Source of the DNA: CAWGMT01 sp963823675 | Lineage (GTDB): Bacteria > Planctomycetota > Planctomycetia > Isosphaerales > Isosphaeraceae | Reading direction: 5' to 3' | Assembly (NCBI GenBank): GCA_963823675.1 | Contig: CAWGMT010000013.1 | Span: 620,001 to 684,000, forward strand | DNA: 64,000 nt | In this document: positions 8,635-18,011 of the stretch, one piece after another | Numbering within the stretch: the stretch's first letter is position 1 | Layout of the letters: every line of letters begins with the position of its first letter | Translations under genes and position numbers: made by a program | The notes under the pieces: model-generated | What the model was told of the DNA's origin: nothing | Seen by the model: only the letters and a program-made list of their open reading frames with translations | The model's database searches: none

Positions 8635-10032
8635 TGTCACGCGACATAAAGTTTCGCGCGAAATAGCGACACGAAGTTTCGCGCTGGTCGTTCAATTGGT
8701 AAACTCCCACCAGGTTGATTTTCTCACGGATTCGGGAGTCGACTTCGTTGCCACGCGCTACCGACCTCTCTCTTCGACTGGCCCTTGATCGTATGGTCCG
8801 GGCCGAGGCAACCGCCTCGGACAGCGCCCGCCAGCTTGGTCTGTCGCTCAGCACGGTTCGCGGTTTGATGCGACGCGCTCGCCAGGCGGGTCCCGATCGC
8901 ACCCCCGACGCGTTACAGCCCCGCTATGACGCCTGTGGGCCACGCCCACTGGAAGCTCCACCGCTACTGGAGGCCACCCTCGCGCTGCGCCGTCAACACC
9001 CCCGCTGGGGGGGCGGCCGCATCCGCGTTGAATTGAGCAAGCTGAACCCGGGGACCGTCCTGCCCTCCGTGCGGACGATGCAACGGTGGCTGCTCGAGCA
9101 CGGCTTGGCCCCCGCGCCGCCAGGTCGGCGCCGGGCCCGGCTTGGCAGCGGGCACAGCACCCTCACGACATCTGAGAAGTCGATGCCGCAGACCAAAAAA
9201 AGTTAGCCGATGGCCAGCTAATCTCCTGGCTGCGGGTCGTTGATGAGTGTACCGGGGCGGCGTTGCAGAGCCGCGTTTTCCCCCCAGGGGTACTTCACCC
9301 AGGTACCTTCCGGAATGGTGCAAGCCGAACTCCGCAACTGCTTCAAACGCTGGGGCCGGCCGGCATCGGTGCGGGTGGACAACGGCAATCCCTGGGGATC
9401 GTGTGGCGACCTGCCGACGCCGGTGGCTCTGTGGCTGATTGGCTTGGGCATCGGCGGGATCTGGAATCCGCCGCGGCGGCCGCAGGACAACGGCGTGGTG
9501 GAGCGGAGCCAGGGCGTTGCTTGGAACTGGGCCGAGCCGGACCGCTGCCACGACGTGGCGAAGTTGCAACGCCGGCTGGACGAGGAAGACCGGGTGCAAC
9601 GCGAGTCCTACCCGTACGGCTCGTTCCGATCCCGGTTGGAGGCGTACCCAAATCTTCGTCACTCCGGGTGGCCTTACAACTTGGGGTGGGAGCGAGCGAA
9701 ATGGTCTTGGAAAGTGGTGTTGGATCAACTGGCTGGGGTGATAATGCCCCGGCGGGTGGATTGCAGCGAGAAGATTGGTCTGTATCACGAGAAGCTCGAC
9801 GTCGGGACGGTGATCCGAGGCAGAGAAGTGGTGGTCCACTTCGACGCTGTGGAAGCCATGTGGGTGATCAGCGACCGAAGTGGCGTGGAGTTGTGCCGGC
9901 GACCGTTGACCCAATTGAATGCGGCGACCTTGCGCAAACTTCCGACCAACTGATACAAAAATATTAATAATATCGTGATCCAATCATATTTAGGTTGTAC
10001 GGCGGGTGCGCGAAACTTCGTGTCGCGTGACA
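8635..10032 (+). mobile_element. Degenerate insertion sequence (rve/DDE transposase, IS3/IS481-like)
   Basis: The ends are imperfect 25-bp inverted repeats at 8635-8659 and 10008-10032 (two mismatches), starting TGTCACGCGACA. A further copy of the inner part of the left end lies at 8666-8684. The element sits inside a second copy of the 62-bp palindromic repeat, whose halves flank it. I could not define a clean target duplication. The transposase inside is broken, so the copy is not autonomous. Confidence 0.8.
8748..9953 (+). pseudogene. Transposase with integrase core, broken by two frameshifts and a stop
   Basis: Frame 1 (8748 to about 9135) has an N-terminal helix-turn-helix (TASDSARQLGLSLSTVRGLM) and the HPRWGGGRIRVEL segment typical of IS481/IS3 transposases. 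The protein then continues in another frame from about 9143 to 9280 (EVDAADQKKLADGQ, SWLRVVDECTGA with the first catalytic Asp), with a TGA at 9173 where Trp is expected. It returns to the first frame at the C6 run near 9277-9285 and continues with RVDNGNPWGS (second Asp) and RRPQDNGVVERSQG (catalytic Glu). The DDE residues survive, so the copy decayed recently or contains sequencing indels. Confidence 0.8.
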
Positions 10033-10085
10033 GGCTCCGCCCGAGCCGCATTCAGACCAGGCTCACACGGAGGTTCGCCCTCCCG
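10033..10085. repeat. Right part of the 62-bp palindromic repeat, copy 2
   Basis: The sequence matches 8552-8603 with a few changes and is directly joined to the right end of the IS. With the 15-bp left part at 8620-8634 it makes one interrupted repeat copy. Confidence 0.8.
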
Positions 10086-10115
10086 GAACCGCGCGTGATT
10101 CCGAAGGCCATCAAG

Positions 10116-10403
10116 CAAGGCTTCGAGATTCGCGCTGGGGCGGGTCGACCACGTCGTCGGCATCGAGCCAAAAGGCATAATCGCCCGTGGCCCGGGCCAG
10201 GGCCGCATTCCTCGCTGCGGCGAAATCATCGACCCACACAAAATCAATCACCCACGCCCCGAACTCGCGGGCGATCTCTCGCGTGCGGTCCGTTGATCCG
10301 GTATCCAACACAACGATCTCATCAAACAGCCCGGCGACTGAGCCCAAACAATGGGGGAGGTTTTCCTGCTCATCCCTGACGATCATCGTCAATGACACCT
10401 TGG
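10116..10403 (-). pseudogene. Second GT2 domain of the disrupted tandem glycosyltransferase
   Basis: The frame reads VSLTMIVRDEQENLPHCL, then LFDEIVVLDTGSTDRTRE (nucleotide-binding Asp) and GDYAFWLDADDVVDPPQR (DAD metal site). This is a standard GT2 start as found in SunS-type TPR glycosyltransferases. Just after DPPQR the frame is lost; a one-base shift restores NLEALLDGLRN. The continuation is found beyond the IS at 7687-8533. The domain is preceded by a 170-bp insert of dispersed repeat. Confidence 0.75.
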
Positions 10404-10407
10404 GACG

Positions 10408-10580
10408 GCTCACGCAAAGGCGCAAAAAGAGAATGAGAAGAGATGGAATCTGTCGAAGAGGAAGATGGTGCATCTTGCGAACCGGTCGCAGCTTGATCGA
10501 CCGCGGGCCCAGCGCATACGGGACGGGCCACCTGGTTGCTCGGAGCTTTCTTTGCGTCCTTTGCGTCTTTGCGTGAGACT
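10408..10580. repeat. Dispersed-repeat insert bounded by inverted cgcaaag words
   Basis: The block begins near 'acgcaaaggcgcaaa' and ends with 'tttgcgtctttgcgtgag', that is, inverted short-word ends. It lies between two conserved coding segments of the same glycosyltransferase and encodes nothing resembling the family. Its composition (AT-richer, repeated CGCAAAG words) is unlike the neighbouring coding DNA. Confidence 0.6.
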
Positions 10581-10584
10581 CTTT

Positions 10585-11053
10585 CTTCATCCCCTTGGAA
10601 CGGCTGACGCGCCACTCGCTGCCCACGCGGCGCGGACCGCCCCCACTTGGCTGCGAACTGCTGTTCGTTTTCACTGAGCAGCCTCTCGGTGTCGATGCCA
10701 CTGCCGGCAAACGTCCGGCTGCCAAAATGGTGGATAAACAGATCGTGCGCCACGGCCAATTCGAAGCCGGCCTGTCGCGCGCGGATGGCCAGATCGTCAT
10801 CGTCGAAGAGCCCGAGCCCAAACTGCTCATCGAGCCCGCCGATCGCCTCATAAACGGCTCGCTTGATGAGCAAGCAAAACCCCGACAGCTTGGCCACGGT
10901 AAACCACTGCCCGCGGTGCTCCTCGCGCCATCGCTCTGCGAATACCCGCATCTCATCCAGATCGCGATACGGCACATCCTCGATCAATTGCGGCGGCGCC
11001 GCATAGTTCGTCATCGGCCCAACCAGCCCGACACCCCTCGCAACATGCCCCAA
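10585..11053 (-). pseudogene. C-terminal half of the first GT2 domain of the disrupted glycosyltransferase
   Basis: The frame holds VGLVGPMTNYAAPPQLIEDV, WFTVAKLSGFCLLIKRAVYE, GLFDDDDLAIRARQAGFELA and DLFIHHFGSRTFAG. This is the acceptor-side half of a rhamnosyltransferase-like GT2 domain. The N-terminal half is in a different frame at 11040-11781. Residues downstream of about 10585 in the open frame belong to the repeat insert. Confidence 0.75.
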
Positions 11054-11781
11054 ACACGCGCGCTCTCCCCCCCTCGCCCCCCCGGGGAGAGGTCCCCACA
11101 GGATGTGGGGGGTGAGGGGCGGCCAGGGGCGGTGACCTCGGCGCTACCAGACGCTCCAAGGCCGGATGGAGGGTCGGTGGCCTCGGCGCTACCAGACGCT
11201 CCGAGGCCGGATGGAGACGGGGCGGTGACCTCGGCGCTACCACACGGTCCAAGGCCGGATGGAGACGGGGAGGTGGTCTCGGCGCTTCCGGACGCGCCGA
11301 GGGCGTATGCAGGCTGGGGGGTGGTCTCGGCGCCGTCAGACGCCCCGAGGGCGCGCGGCAACTCAGCGGGGCAGGTTCCTGCGCCACAACCGCGGACAGC
11401 GGCCAACCCCTGCTCCTCGCCCGTCATGGCGGTCGTCAGCGCGACCAGTTGCTCCAGCCACCCATTCGTTACCACCGCGTCGTTGTTGAGCAACACGCGG
11501 TATCCTCCGCGCGCATATTTCAGGCCCTGGTCGATTGCCGCTGGGAACCCGAGGTTCGTCGAATTCGCGACGACTGTCACCGGCACCGGCGACGCATCTT
11601 GCACGCCCGCCAGGTAGTGGTTGGTACCATCGGTCGAACCGTTATTGACGACGATCAGCTCCCACGGGGAGCGAGTGCAGCGCATCAAGGCGGCCATGCA
11701 CCGTCGGGTGAATTCGAGCTGGTTCCAGCAGGGAACGATGTTCGAGGCGAGCTCCGAGCGGCCGACGTTCGTGTGGCCCAT
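11040..11781 (-). pseudogene. N-terminal half of the first GT2 domain, with a minisatellite in frame
   Basis: From the ATG at 11781 the frame reads NIVPCWNQLEFTRRCMAALM, WELIVVNNGSTDGTNHYL, and YRVLLNNDAVVTNGWLEQLV, i.e. the nucleotide-binding half of a GT2 domain. It then runs into a Gly/Ser/Ala/Pro repeat (the minisatellite at 11131-11372) and goes out of frame near 11030-11050. With 10585-11053, 10116-10403 and 7687-8533 it would rebuild one GT2-GT2-TPR protein of over 1000 residues. Confidence 0.75.
11131..11372. repeat. About 48-bp minisatellite, five units
   Basis: Five imperfect units of about 43-48 bp share the core 'ctcggcgctaccagacgctc' and 'ggccggatggagacgggg'. Translated on the minus strand each gives a peptide like SGLGASGSAEVTAPSP. 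The array lies inside a glycosyltransferase domain where the family has no such insert. Confidence 0.85.
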
Positions 11782-12161
11782 AAGACGTTCTCCACAGCAT
11801 TGAGATTTGACCGCGTTCGGAGTCGTTGAGGACCGAACCACGAACCTATCCGAAGAGGGCCGAGGCCATCAGCGAGAAGCAGCGATGGAATGCATCTCGA
11901 CCACGAATAAAACGAATCTTACGAATGGGACAGCGGCCTCGTAGCGATCGGCCGGCGAAGTCGTCGTGATTGCAGGCGCTCACAAGCGCTCAGTAATCCA
12001 GCCTTCCGTCTTGATTCGTGAGATTCGTTTTATTCGTGGTCGAGTTCTTTTCCGCGTCGTGGTCTCCGCCCCTTTTGGCGGTTATGACCCGCCCGCTCAC
12101 CGCGCCTCGCGCTCCTCCCGGCACAGCCACAGGGGACGGATACCCGGACGCAGCTAGCTAG
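11782..12161. other. Intergenic region with a long inverted repeat
   Basis: No gene is seen. Two 31-bp arms at 11896-11926 and 12014-12044 are inverted copies with one mismatch (core 'cgaccacgaataaaacgaat'), separated by 87 bp. The same AT-rich word is a dispersed repeat type in planctomycete genomes. As a transcript it could form a long hairpin. Confidence 0.7.
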
Positions 12162-14283
12162 CCTGGATTCCCATGGTACCGGAATTTGCTAACAAAATAG
12201 CGAAAAGATTGCACTCATGTAATTGCGGTGATGTTAGGTTTCCACTTTACACCACGCCCGGCCGAAGTGCCAGAATGAGGTCAACCGAAGACCAGCCGGA
12301 GCCGCTTGCGGCCCAGCCAAGGCACCACTTCGTCCGTCTTGTCGAACCCGGCCGCCAGCAGCAATGGGTTGTGGGCACGCTTCTGGAACCGCACGACGAT
12401 TTCGCCCTCGGTGATCGAGATTTCCGCCGAGGCGTCGACGAAATCGCGGAAGAGATGCCGGGACTTCGCGACCTCGTACGATTCCCGACGCGAACCGCCA
12501 GCAGGCGATAGAGGCTGCTGGCCATGAGCGTCAGTTGCAAATCGCAGTTGACCTTCATGGCAACGGCCGAAGAGAGAGCATCCATGTGGAAGAAATCGAT
12601 CCCGTCCTCGATGTTATTCTCGATGAGCATTCGCTGAGCATACCGACCGATGAGGTGGGAAGCGGTACGGCTGAGTTGGTTGGTCAGGAGCAGGGTCGGT
12701 TCCTCGTGTCTCAGCTCGGCGATAGTCAATTGACGGAGCGGGCCGTCGTAGTTGCTCAGGGTGATCCGCTGATCCAAGATGCGCGGGGTCTTGTATGCCC
12801 GAGAGCAACTCTCCAGTTCGATCCGTCGCGAAGCCGACGCCGGTGTTTGCGCCATCGCGTCGAGGAGCTTCTTGGATCGTCGCCGCAAGGTGATGAACTG
12901 GATTCCCATCCGGTTCAACTTGTGCAGGTTGGCATAGGTCGTCAGCTTGGAGTCGAAGATGAGTTCCTCGGGCAGATGGCCGGTCCGTTGCTTCCAAAAC
13001 TCGACGAAGCGGAGGATCTCATCGTTCTGCTCGTCCTTGCCCAGCTCTCCGTTGGCATAGCAGAAGACGCGGGTATCGGCGTCCTGGGCCAGAAACGCCA
13101 GCATTCCCTTTTGCCTGCGACTCCGCTTCGAGACATAGTGTTTCTCGACCAAGGCGTCATTGCCGTGGAAGGGGATCGTATGGAAGTCGAGGTCGAACGA
13201 CGTCCCCCATCTCAGACCCAGACGGCTGACTGTGCCGAACCAGTCGCGCATCAAGATTGGATAGCACGCCGCCTCGATCCGGCAACTGTACTCGGTCAGG
13301 AACGACCGTTTGGGAACGACATTCAAGCCGGCGAACAGAGCCAAACCCTCGTCGAGCACGGAGCTCATCACATGACTGTGGCGTGCATTCCCGAAGAGCT
13401 TCAGTGCCAACAGCGATCGTACCGCGCAGGCGGCCGGGACCATCTTCGACCCGGGGAATCCAGCCCGGGCGAGGAGCTTGTCCAGGCCGGCGGACTTCAG
13501 CCATGGGAGGAACAGGAACAGGCCGCCGAACGTGGTGCGGAAACTGCGCGGCGTCAGGTCGAGCTCGCGGACGTCGGCGATTTCGGCAATCACGGGGCGG
13601 GACTGGTCGGGACGTTCGTCGTCGAACCGCCGCGGCAACTTGGCGAAGCCCTCCACCTTCAAAATCGCGGCGATGGCTGCCGGACTCAAGGACTCGCCGT
13701 CACGGGCGAGTGCGCGGCTGATGTCGTGGACGGATAGGTTCTGCTTGCGCAGCGCGATGACCTGTTCCCGCAGCCTGTTCTGCTTGCCAGGGGGTCGACC
13801 GACTCGTGCGGCCTGGATGAAGAAGTCGCGTTCGGGCTGATTGCGAAACTCATGCACCAGGACGCGAAAGCTGCCGGGCGTGTAGCCGAATCGACTGGCC
13901 ACTTCGGCGGAGGGGATACCCTCCACGAAGAAGGCTCGGAGGGCTTCGTATTGCCGATGAGTGGAGTTGGCGGGCTCCAAGAAGCGGCGAGCCAGCGTTA
14001 GGCGATCTCTGGAATTATAGTTCATGCTTCCACGGTGTCATCCTGACTCGATATCTCATGCAGATTCGTCAATGAATATCGGAAAACCCTTCAAACAAAG
14101 GCCAAAACGCGTCTCATAGTCGGGTATGCATAGGTTGACTGTTTAGGTTAACGTTTTGGTAAAGGTGGTTATCATCCTTGACTATGGCTAACGGTCTCAA
14201 TCGCCAAGCGCCTAGATTCTAAGCGATTTCGCGATCTGTTCAAGTCGAATTGTTAGCAAATTCCGGTACCATGGGAATCCAGG
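12162..14283 (-). mobile_element. Insertion sequence with perfect terminal inverted repeats and CTAG target
   Basis: The termini at 12158-12193 and 14252-14287 are a perfect 36-bp inverted repeat. The outermost CTAG is palindromic and present at both ends, so it is best read as a 4-bp target duplication flanking an element of 12162-14283 with 32-bp inverted repeats. One transposase gene fills the element on the minus strand. Perfect ends imply a recent insertion. The IS family is unresolved; a CTAG target is compatible with IS4-superfamily groups. Confidence 0.88.
12281..14025 (-). CDS. DDE transposase (IS4-like fold), C-terminus frameshifted
   Basis: The N-terminal 150 residues contain two helix-turn-helix-like segments (GIPSAEVASRFGYTPGSFRV, LSVHDISRALARDGESLSPA). 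The catalytic part has DLDFHTIPFHG (first Asp), EELIFDSKLTTYANL (second Asp) and IENNIEDGIDFFHMDALS (Glu). The single open frame runs on to 12247. Near 12478, however, one base seems missing: shifting frame gives YEVAKSRHLFRDFVDASAEI and an ending VPWLGRKRLRLVFG with a stop at 12281, which looks like the natural C-terminus. Otherwise the gene looks intact and the element could be active. Confidence 0.82.
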
Positions 14284-14366
14284 CTAGCGGTCGGGGGAAC
14301 CGTGGCCGGGACGGCTTTCGGTTCTTTTGCGTTTGGCATTGCCAGCACTCACCAGGCGCAAGTTTG

Positions 14367-14669
14367 TCATTTCGTCCGCAACTTGGCTCGCTTTGCGGGG
14401 CCGGCCCTCCGGACGAACCGTGTGCTGCAAGCCAAGTTGGAAAAGTCCGTCAATTGACCGTCTTGCTCCGGCCAGACGACGAAGTGCCAATGGTTGGACA
14501 AGACACAATAAGACAAGATGCGGATTAGCTGCCGCTCGTGTGCCTCGATCATGGCGCGCTGAAACGCCTCAAAGTCATCCTCATTTCTGCACATGTGCAT
14601 CTTCCCGGCCGATCGGTTCAGGACGTGATAAACAAGCCCGCCGGGTGCTACTCTCGCTGTTCTAGGCAT
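14367..14669 (-). pseudogene. Truncated REP-associated tyrosine (Y1/HUH) transposase
   Basis: The start MPRTARVAPGGLVYHVLNRS and the motif SNHWHFVVWPEQDGQL (HWH of the HUH site) identify the REP-associated Y1 transposase family, which processes REP palindromes. The family normally continues for another 100 or more residues with the catalytic Tyr. Here the sequence diverges after about residue 80 and ends, so the Tyr is missing. It lies just beyond the right end of the IS at 12.2-14.3 kb. Confidence 0.8.
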
Positions 14670-15354
14670 AACTCTGAATAATACCAGAACTATGGCGTTG
14701 CCACAATACGAGGTGCGTCCCTGTTTCCGTCCCCTCTACCGATATAGGGGCAAAAAGTGCACAAACCACGCCAGAGTTCCTCGAATTCTCATGGAACGCT
14801 CGTAAGTTACGCGGTAGCATGCGTTGAAGTTTGCTCAATCAGCATGGGCTAACGCGTGCTTTAACGGCGGCGCGGAGCCGTCGGAGTCGCAGTGCCGAGA
14901 TAAGATAGGGCGGCCCGGGCGGCTGGCCGCGGCAGCCGCGTTTCCAGGCGTGGCACCGCTTGGCCGGTCGAATTCCGTCTGAAGCTCGCCCAGCAGGCCG
15001 GAGGTTCGCCAAACGCTCCGGACCTCCTCGAGGATTCGGTTGACAGTCCGATCCGACAGTCCCAGGCGCGAACCGATCTCCAGAATGGAATCCAAAAGAC
15101 AGGCATATTGCATGGGCTGATCTTCACCGGGAGCATTCGACCTGTAGAACCAACTCCTGATCGCAGCCCTTCAGTTGGTGGAAACTCCTCGAAACCGTGC
15201 ACGCAAGCTACCGAACTACCAGCAGTGAACCCACTTTGCAGTGCCTGCCTGTCTTTTTTTCTTGACTCGCCGGAACACGCGGCGAGCGTCGCATTGCGAA
15301 GGCGGGCATAGTTGCTAGGATGGAGCGGTTACTCGTGTTAAACGGAGCCGCCCC
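14670..15354. other. Mostly non-coding region with one small remnant frame
   Basis: The 685-bp stretch lies between the truncated transposase and the zinc-ribbon protein. Apart from the sigma-like remnant at 14835-15113 I see no gene, and the composition is less coding-like than its surroundings. Confidence 0.45.
14835..15113 (-). pseudogene. Possible remnant of a sigma-70/ECF region 4 helix-turn-helix
   Basis: A 92-codon frame includes SRLGLSDRTVNRILEEVRSV, which resembles the region 4 helix-turn-helix of planctomycete ECF sigma factors. Nothing upstream in any frame resembles regions 2 to 4, and the rest of the frame is not recognisable. It could equally be a small DNA-binding protein. Confidence 0.3.
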
Positions 15355-15810
15355 ATGCGCTCTCAGATTGCGTTTTTCGTCGCTTACAAGTGCCCGCATT
15401 GCGGCGTCGCCCTCGAGGCGGAGGACGACGGCTGGAATGGCTGGCGGCGCTGCCCGGCGTGCGCACGGCTGGCGCTGCCGCCCAGGCCCGACCCGCGACT
15501 TCGGCTCAGCCGCTCCGCTGGCCGGGATACAGGCTCGAGCGCCCTGGCGAACAGGGAGGTCAACGGCATCGCGGGCTCAAACGACGCCGATCCCGAGGCG
15601 CTCTTGCTCACCCAGACCGTCTCATCGCCGGTAGTAGGCCCCGCGCGCTTGATCGTCAAAACCGCCTTCATCCTCTCGCTGGCCCTGCTGTTGCTTTTCT
15701 ATCTCGAACAGAATACCCGATCCACGGCGATCTTCGGGGCCCTGGCGGTCATTTTCTTTTTCCTCTTGCTCCGCCTTCCCAGAAAGAGCCGGGAGCGCGG
15801 CGGACTGTAG
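15355..15810 (+). CDS. Zinc-ribbon membrane protein of unknown function
   Basis: The protein is 151 aa. The N-terminus has a zinc ribbon (CPHC at about 13-16 and CPAC at about 33-36), followed by a variable linker and two hydrophobic helices (about 101-120 and 123-140), ending in a basic tail. The zinc ribbon is probably cytoplasmic. It precedes the ECF sigma gene on the same strand by 124 bp, but a functional link is not shown. Confidence 0.65.
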   Translation: MRSQIAFFVAYKCPHCGVALEAEDDGWNGWRRCPACARLALPPRPDPRLRLSRSAGRDTGSSALANREVNGIAGSNDADPEALLLTQTVSSPVVGPARLIVKTAFILSLALLLLFYLEQNTRSTAIFGALAVIFFFLLLRLPRKSRERGGL

Positions 15811-15934
15811 TCTCGATCGTCGTCGCTTGTCCAGACATTTCCGTTGGTGTCGCCTCGGCCCCGTTCCGCCGAGGAGCGGGGTCTCGAGACCCTGGACGGC
15901 AGAGTCTTTCGGCGTTGCAACGGGGGAACTGCGC

Positions 15935-16519
15935 GTGAACCCAACCTCCCTCAGCCTGATCGAGCGGCTCAAGGCTGCCGCGCCGGAAGCGTCGGACTGG
16001 GGCCGGCTGCAAGGTATTTATCAGCCCTTGATTGAGAATTGGATCAGGCGGGTCCCTGGCGTGGGAGACGAGTCGGCCGACCTGGCTCAAGAGGTTCTCA
16101 TCGTCGTGTTCCGTGAGGTTCCGCAATTCGACCGGCGGCGTGAGGGGTCATTCCGGGCGTGGCTGCGCCAGGTTACGGTGAACAAGGTGCGCAACTATCG
16201 TAGGCAGCGCCGTCGGCGCCCGGCCGTCGGTCTGGACAATGCCGACGGATTTCTCGAGCGGCTGTCCGACCCAACGGGCGAGCTCGCCCGCGAGTGGGAC
16301 CGGGACCACGACAAGCACGTCATCGGGAAGCTGCTGGCCCTGGTGCAGTCCGACTTCAACCCGAAGACCTGGCAGGCCTTTCAGCGCTTCGGCGTCGACG
16401 GCGAGCCTGCCGGGCGCGTGGCCGAGGAATTGGGCGTGACCGAGAATTCGGTCATCCTGGCCAAAGCCCGTGTTCTCAAGCGGTTACGTGAGGAAGCCGG
16501 CGATCTTTTAGTAGACTGA
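15935..16519 (+). CDS. ECF RNA polymerase sigma factor (kinase-linked)
   Basis: The GTG at 15935 is chosen because GGGGGAA lies about 7 nt upstream and the family N-terminus begins here; the same frame extends to 15827. The protein is 194 aa. Region 2 is seen in DESADLAQEVLIVVFREVPQF and RREGSFRAWLRQVTVNKVRN, and region 4 in AEELGVTENSVILAKARVLK. It is followed by a gene for a kinase with an anti-sigma-like zinc finger, the usual pairing of planctomycete ECF-kinase groups, so kinase 1 may control it. A degenerate copy lies at 20320-20574. Confidence 0.9.
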   Translation: MNPTSLSLIERLKAAAPEASDWGRLQGIYQPLIENWIRRVPGVGDESADLAQEVLIVVFREVPQFDRRREGSFRAWLRQVTVNKVRNYRRQRRRRPAVGLDNADGFLERLSDPTGELAREWDRDHDKHVIGKLLALVQSDFNPKTWQAFQRFGVDGEPAGRVAEELGVTENSVILAKARVLKRLREEAGDLLVD

Positions 16520-16520
16520 G

Positions 16521-16590
16521 AGTTTCGCGACATTTCCGACGTGGAACCGGCCTTTTATCTTCAGTGTCAGTCAAACGACCGTTGCTCGAC
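16521..16590 (+). promoter_or_regulatory. Conserved promoter-like block upstream of kinase 1
   Basis: The block contains TTTCGCGACAT, then GGAACCGGCCTTTTATC and GTCAGTC. It aligns over about 60 bp with 20580-20640 and 23941-24000. GGAAC followed about 16 nt later by GTC resembles -35 and -10 elements of ECF promoters. Control by the adjacent ECF factor is inference. Confidence 0.5.
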
Positions 16591-16610
16591 CCGTAGCCGG
16601 AGAGCGCCCC

Positions 16611-18011
16611 ATGGACGCCGCCCCGTCCCTGCATCCAACCGACCAGACGTTAAGCTCGTTCGGCCTGGGCAAGCTTGAGGACCGCCTGGCCGAGGCCGTC
16701 AACCAGCATCTCGAAGAGTGCCCCGAGTGTCGCAAACGCGTGGCCGAGATGTCGGCCGACAGCTTCCTCGGCCGGGTCCGAGAAGCCCAGGCGGCGGGTA
16801 AGCCGCCACTTGGCCGATCCCGGCCAGGCGGCATGTCCGACTTCACGGGCACAAACTCCCCCGCGCCGCCAGCGGCCGAGACGCTCCCACCCGGTCTGGC
16901 CGACCACGCCGATTATGAGATCAAGCAGGAGCTCGGCCGGGGCGGCATGGGCGTCGTCTACCTCGCCCACAACAAGCTGATGGGCCGTGACGAGGTGCTC
17001 AAGGTGATGGGGCGGCACATCATGGAGCGCCCCGGCGTTTTCGACCGCTTCCTGCGCGAAATCCGCGCCGTCGCGACCCTCCGCCATCCCAACATCGTCA
17101 TGGCCTATCACGCCTTCCGGCTCGGCGAGAGCATCATGTTTGCGATGGAATACGTCGAGGGGCTCGACCTGGCACGGATGGTAAGAGCCAAGGGGCCGAT
17201 GCGAGTCGCCTACGCCTGTAATTTCATTCATCAGGCGGCTCTTGGGCTCCAGCACGCCCATGAAAAAGGGATGGTTCACCGCGACATCAAGCCGGGCAAC
17301 ATGATGCTCGCTCCCAAGGGAGACCGGGCGACGATCAAGATCCTCGACTTCGGGCTGGCCAAGGTCACCCGCGAGCAGAAAGTGGACGCCGCCTTGACCT
17401 CCCAGGGTCAAGCGCTCGGCACTCCCGATTTCATTGCCCCCGAGCAGATCGTCGACGCGCAGAGCGCCGACATCCGGGCCGACATCTACAGCCTGGGCGG
17501 GACACTGTATTACCTCTTGACCGGCCGTCCTCCATTTCAGGCCGACTCGCTCTACGACATATACCAGGCCCACATGTCGCGCGACGCCGAGCCGCTGAAT
17601 CTGGTCCGGCCGGAGGTGCCGGCCGAGTTGGCGGCGCTTGTTGCCAAGATGATGGCCAAGGAGCCGGCCCGGCGTTTCCAGACGCCGGCGGAGGTGGCCG
17701 AGGCGTTGACTCCGTTCTTCAAGAAAGGGAGCGCCACGTTTCAGGCCCCGAAGGCAGACATCTCACAGTTCGGCCAATCGACCGCGGACCCGCCTCTGAC
17801 CGGCAGGGCTGCTACGCCGACTCAGCCGGCGACGGAGTCCAAAAGGCCGGCGGTCCGATCCGGAGGGCAGGCTGAGCCTAATACGACCGAGGCCCGATGG
17901 GAGAGCTTGGTCGAGTTGAGCGAGAGGGAAGCACCTGCGGAGGTCGCACCGGCTGCGGCGCCAGAAATCGGACGAGGTTGTTGTGGCCGTCGGTGGCTGC
18001 GGGTTGCTTGA
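16611..18011 (+). CDS. Ser/Thr protein kinase 1 with anti-sigma-type zinc finger (N-terminal part of a longer protein)
   Basis: Residues 33-40 form a HxxxCxxC zinc finger (H33, C37, C40) of the anti-sigma type. The Hanks kinase domain covers about 101-370: Gly loop GRGGMG 109-114, invariant Lys131, Glu150, HRDIKPGN 223-230, DFG 246-248 and APEQ. A Pro/Ala-rich linker follows. The open frame ends at 18011, but from about 17970 the meaningful continuation (membrane helix and beyond) is in the frame of the next feature. The real protein probably has about 1230 residues. It is probably inner-membrane with the kinase in the cytoplasm, and the ECF factor at 15935 is a plausible partner. Confidence 0.9.
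   Translation: MDAAPSLHPTDQTLSSFGLGKLEDRLAEAVNQHLEECPECRKRVAEMSADSFLGRVREAQAAGKPPLGRSRPGGMSDFTGTNSPAPPAAETLPPGLADHADYEIKQELGRGGMGVVYLAHNKLMGRDEVLKVMGRHIMERPGVFDRFLREIRAVATLRHPNIVMAYHAFRLGESIMFAMEYVEGLDLARMVRAKGPMRVAYACNFIHQAALGLQHAHEKGMVHRDIKPGNMMLAPKGDRATIKILDFGLAKVTREQKVDAALTSQGQALGTPDFIAPEQIVDAQSADIRADIYSLGGTLYYLLTGRPPFQADSLYDIYQAHMSRDAEPLNLVRPEVPAELAALVAKMMAKEPARRFQTPAEVAEALTPFFKKGSATFQAPKADISQFGQSTADPPLTGRAATPTQPATESKRPAVRSGGQAEPNTTEARWESLVELSEREAPAEVAPAAAPEIGRGCCGRRWLRVA

Noticed and set aside
12535..13737. 400-codon plus-strand frame inside the IS
   Set aside because: It is antisense to a DDE transposase with catalytic residues; no start signal or recognisable motif.
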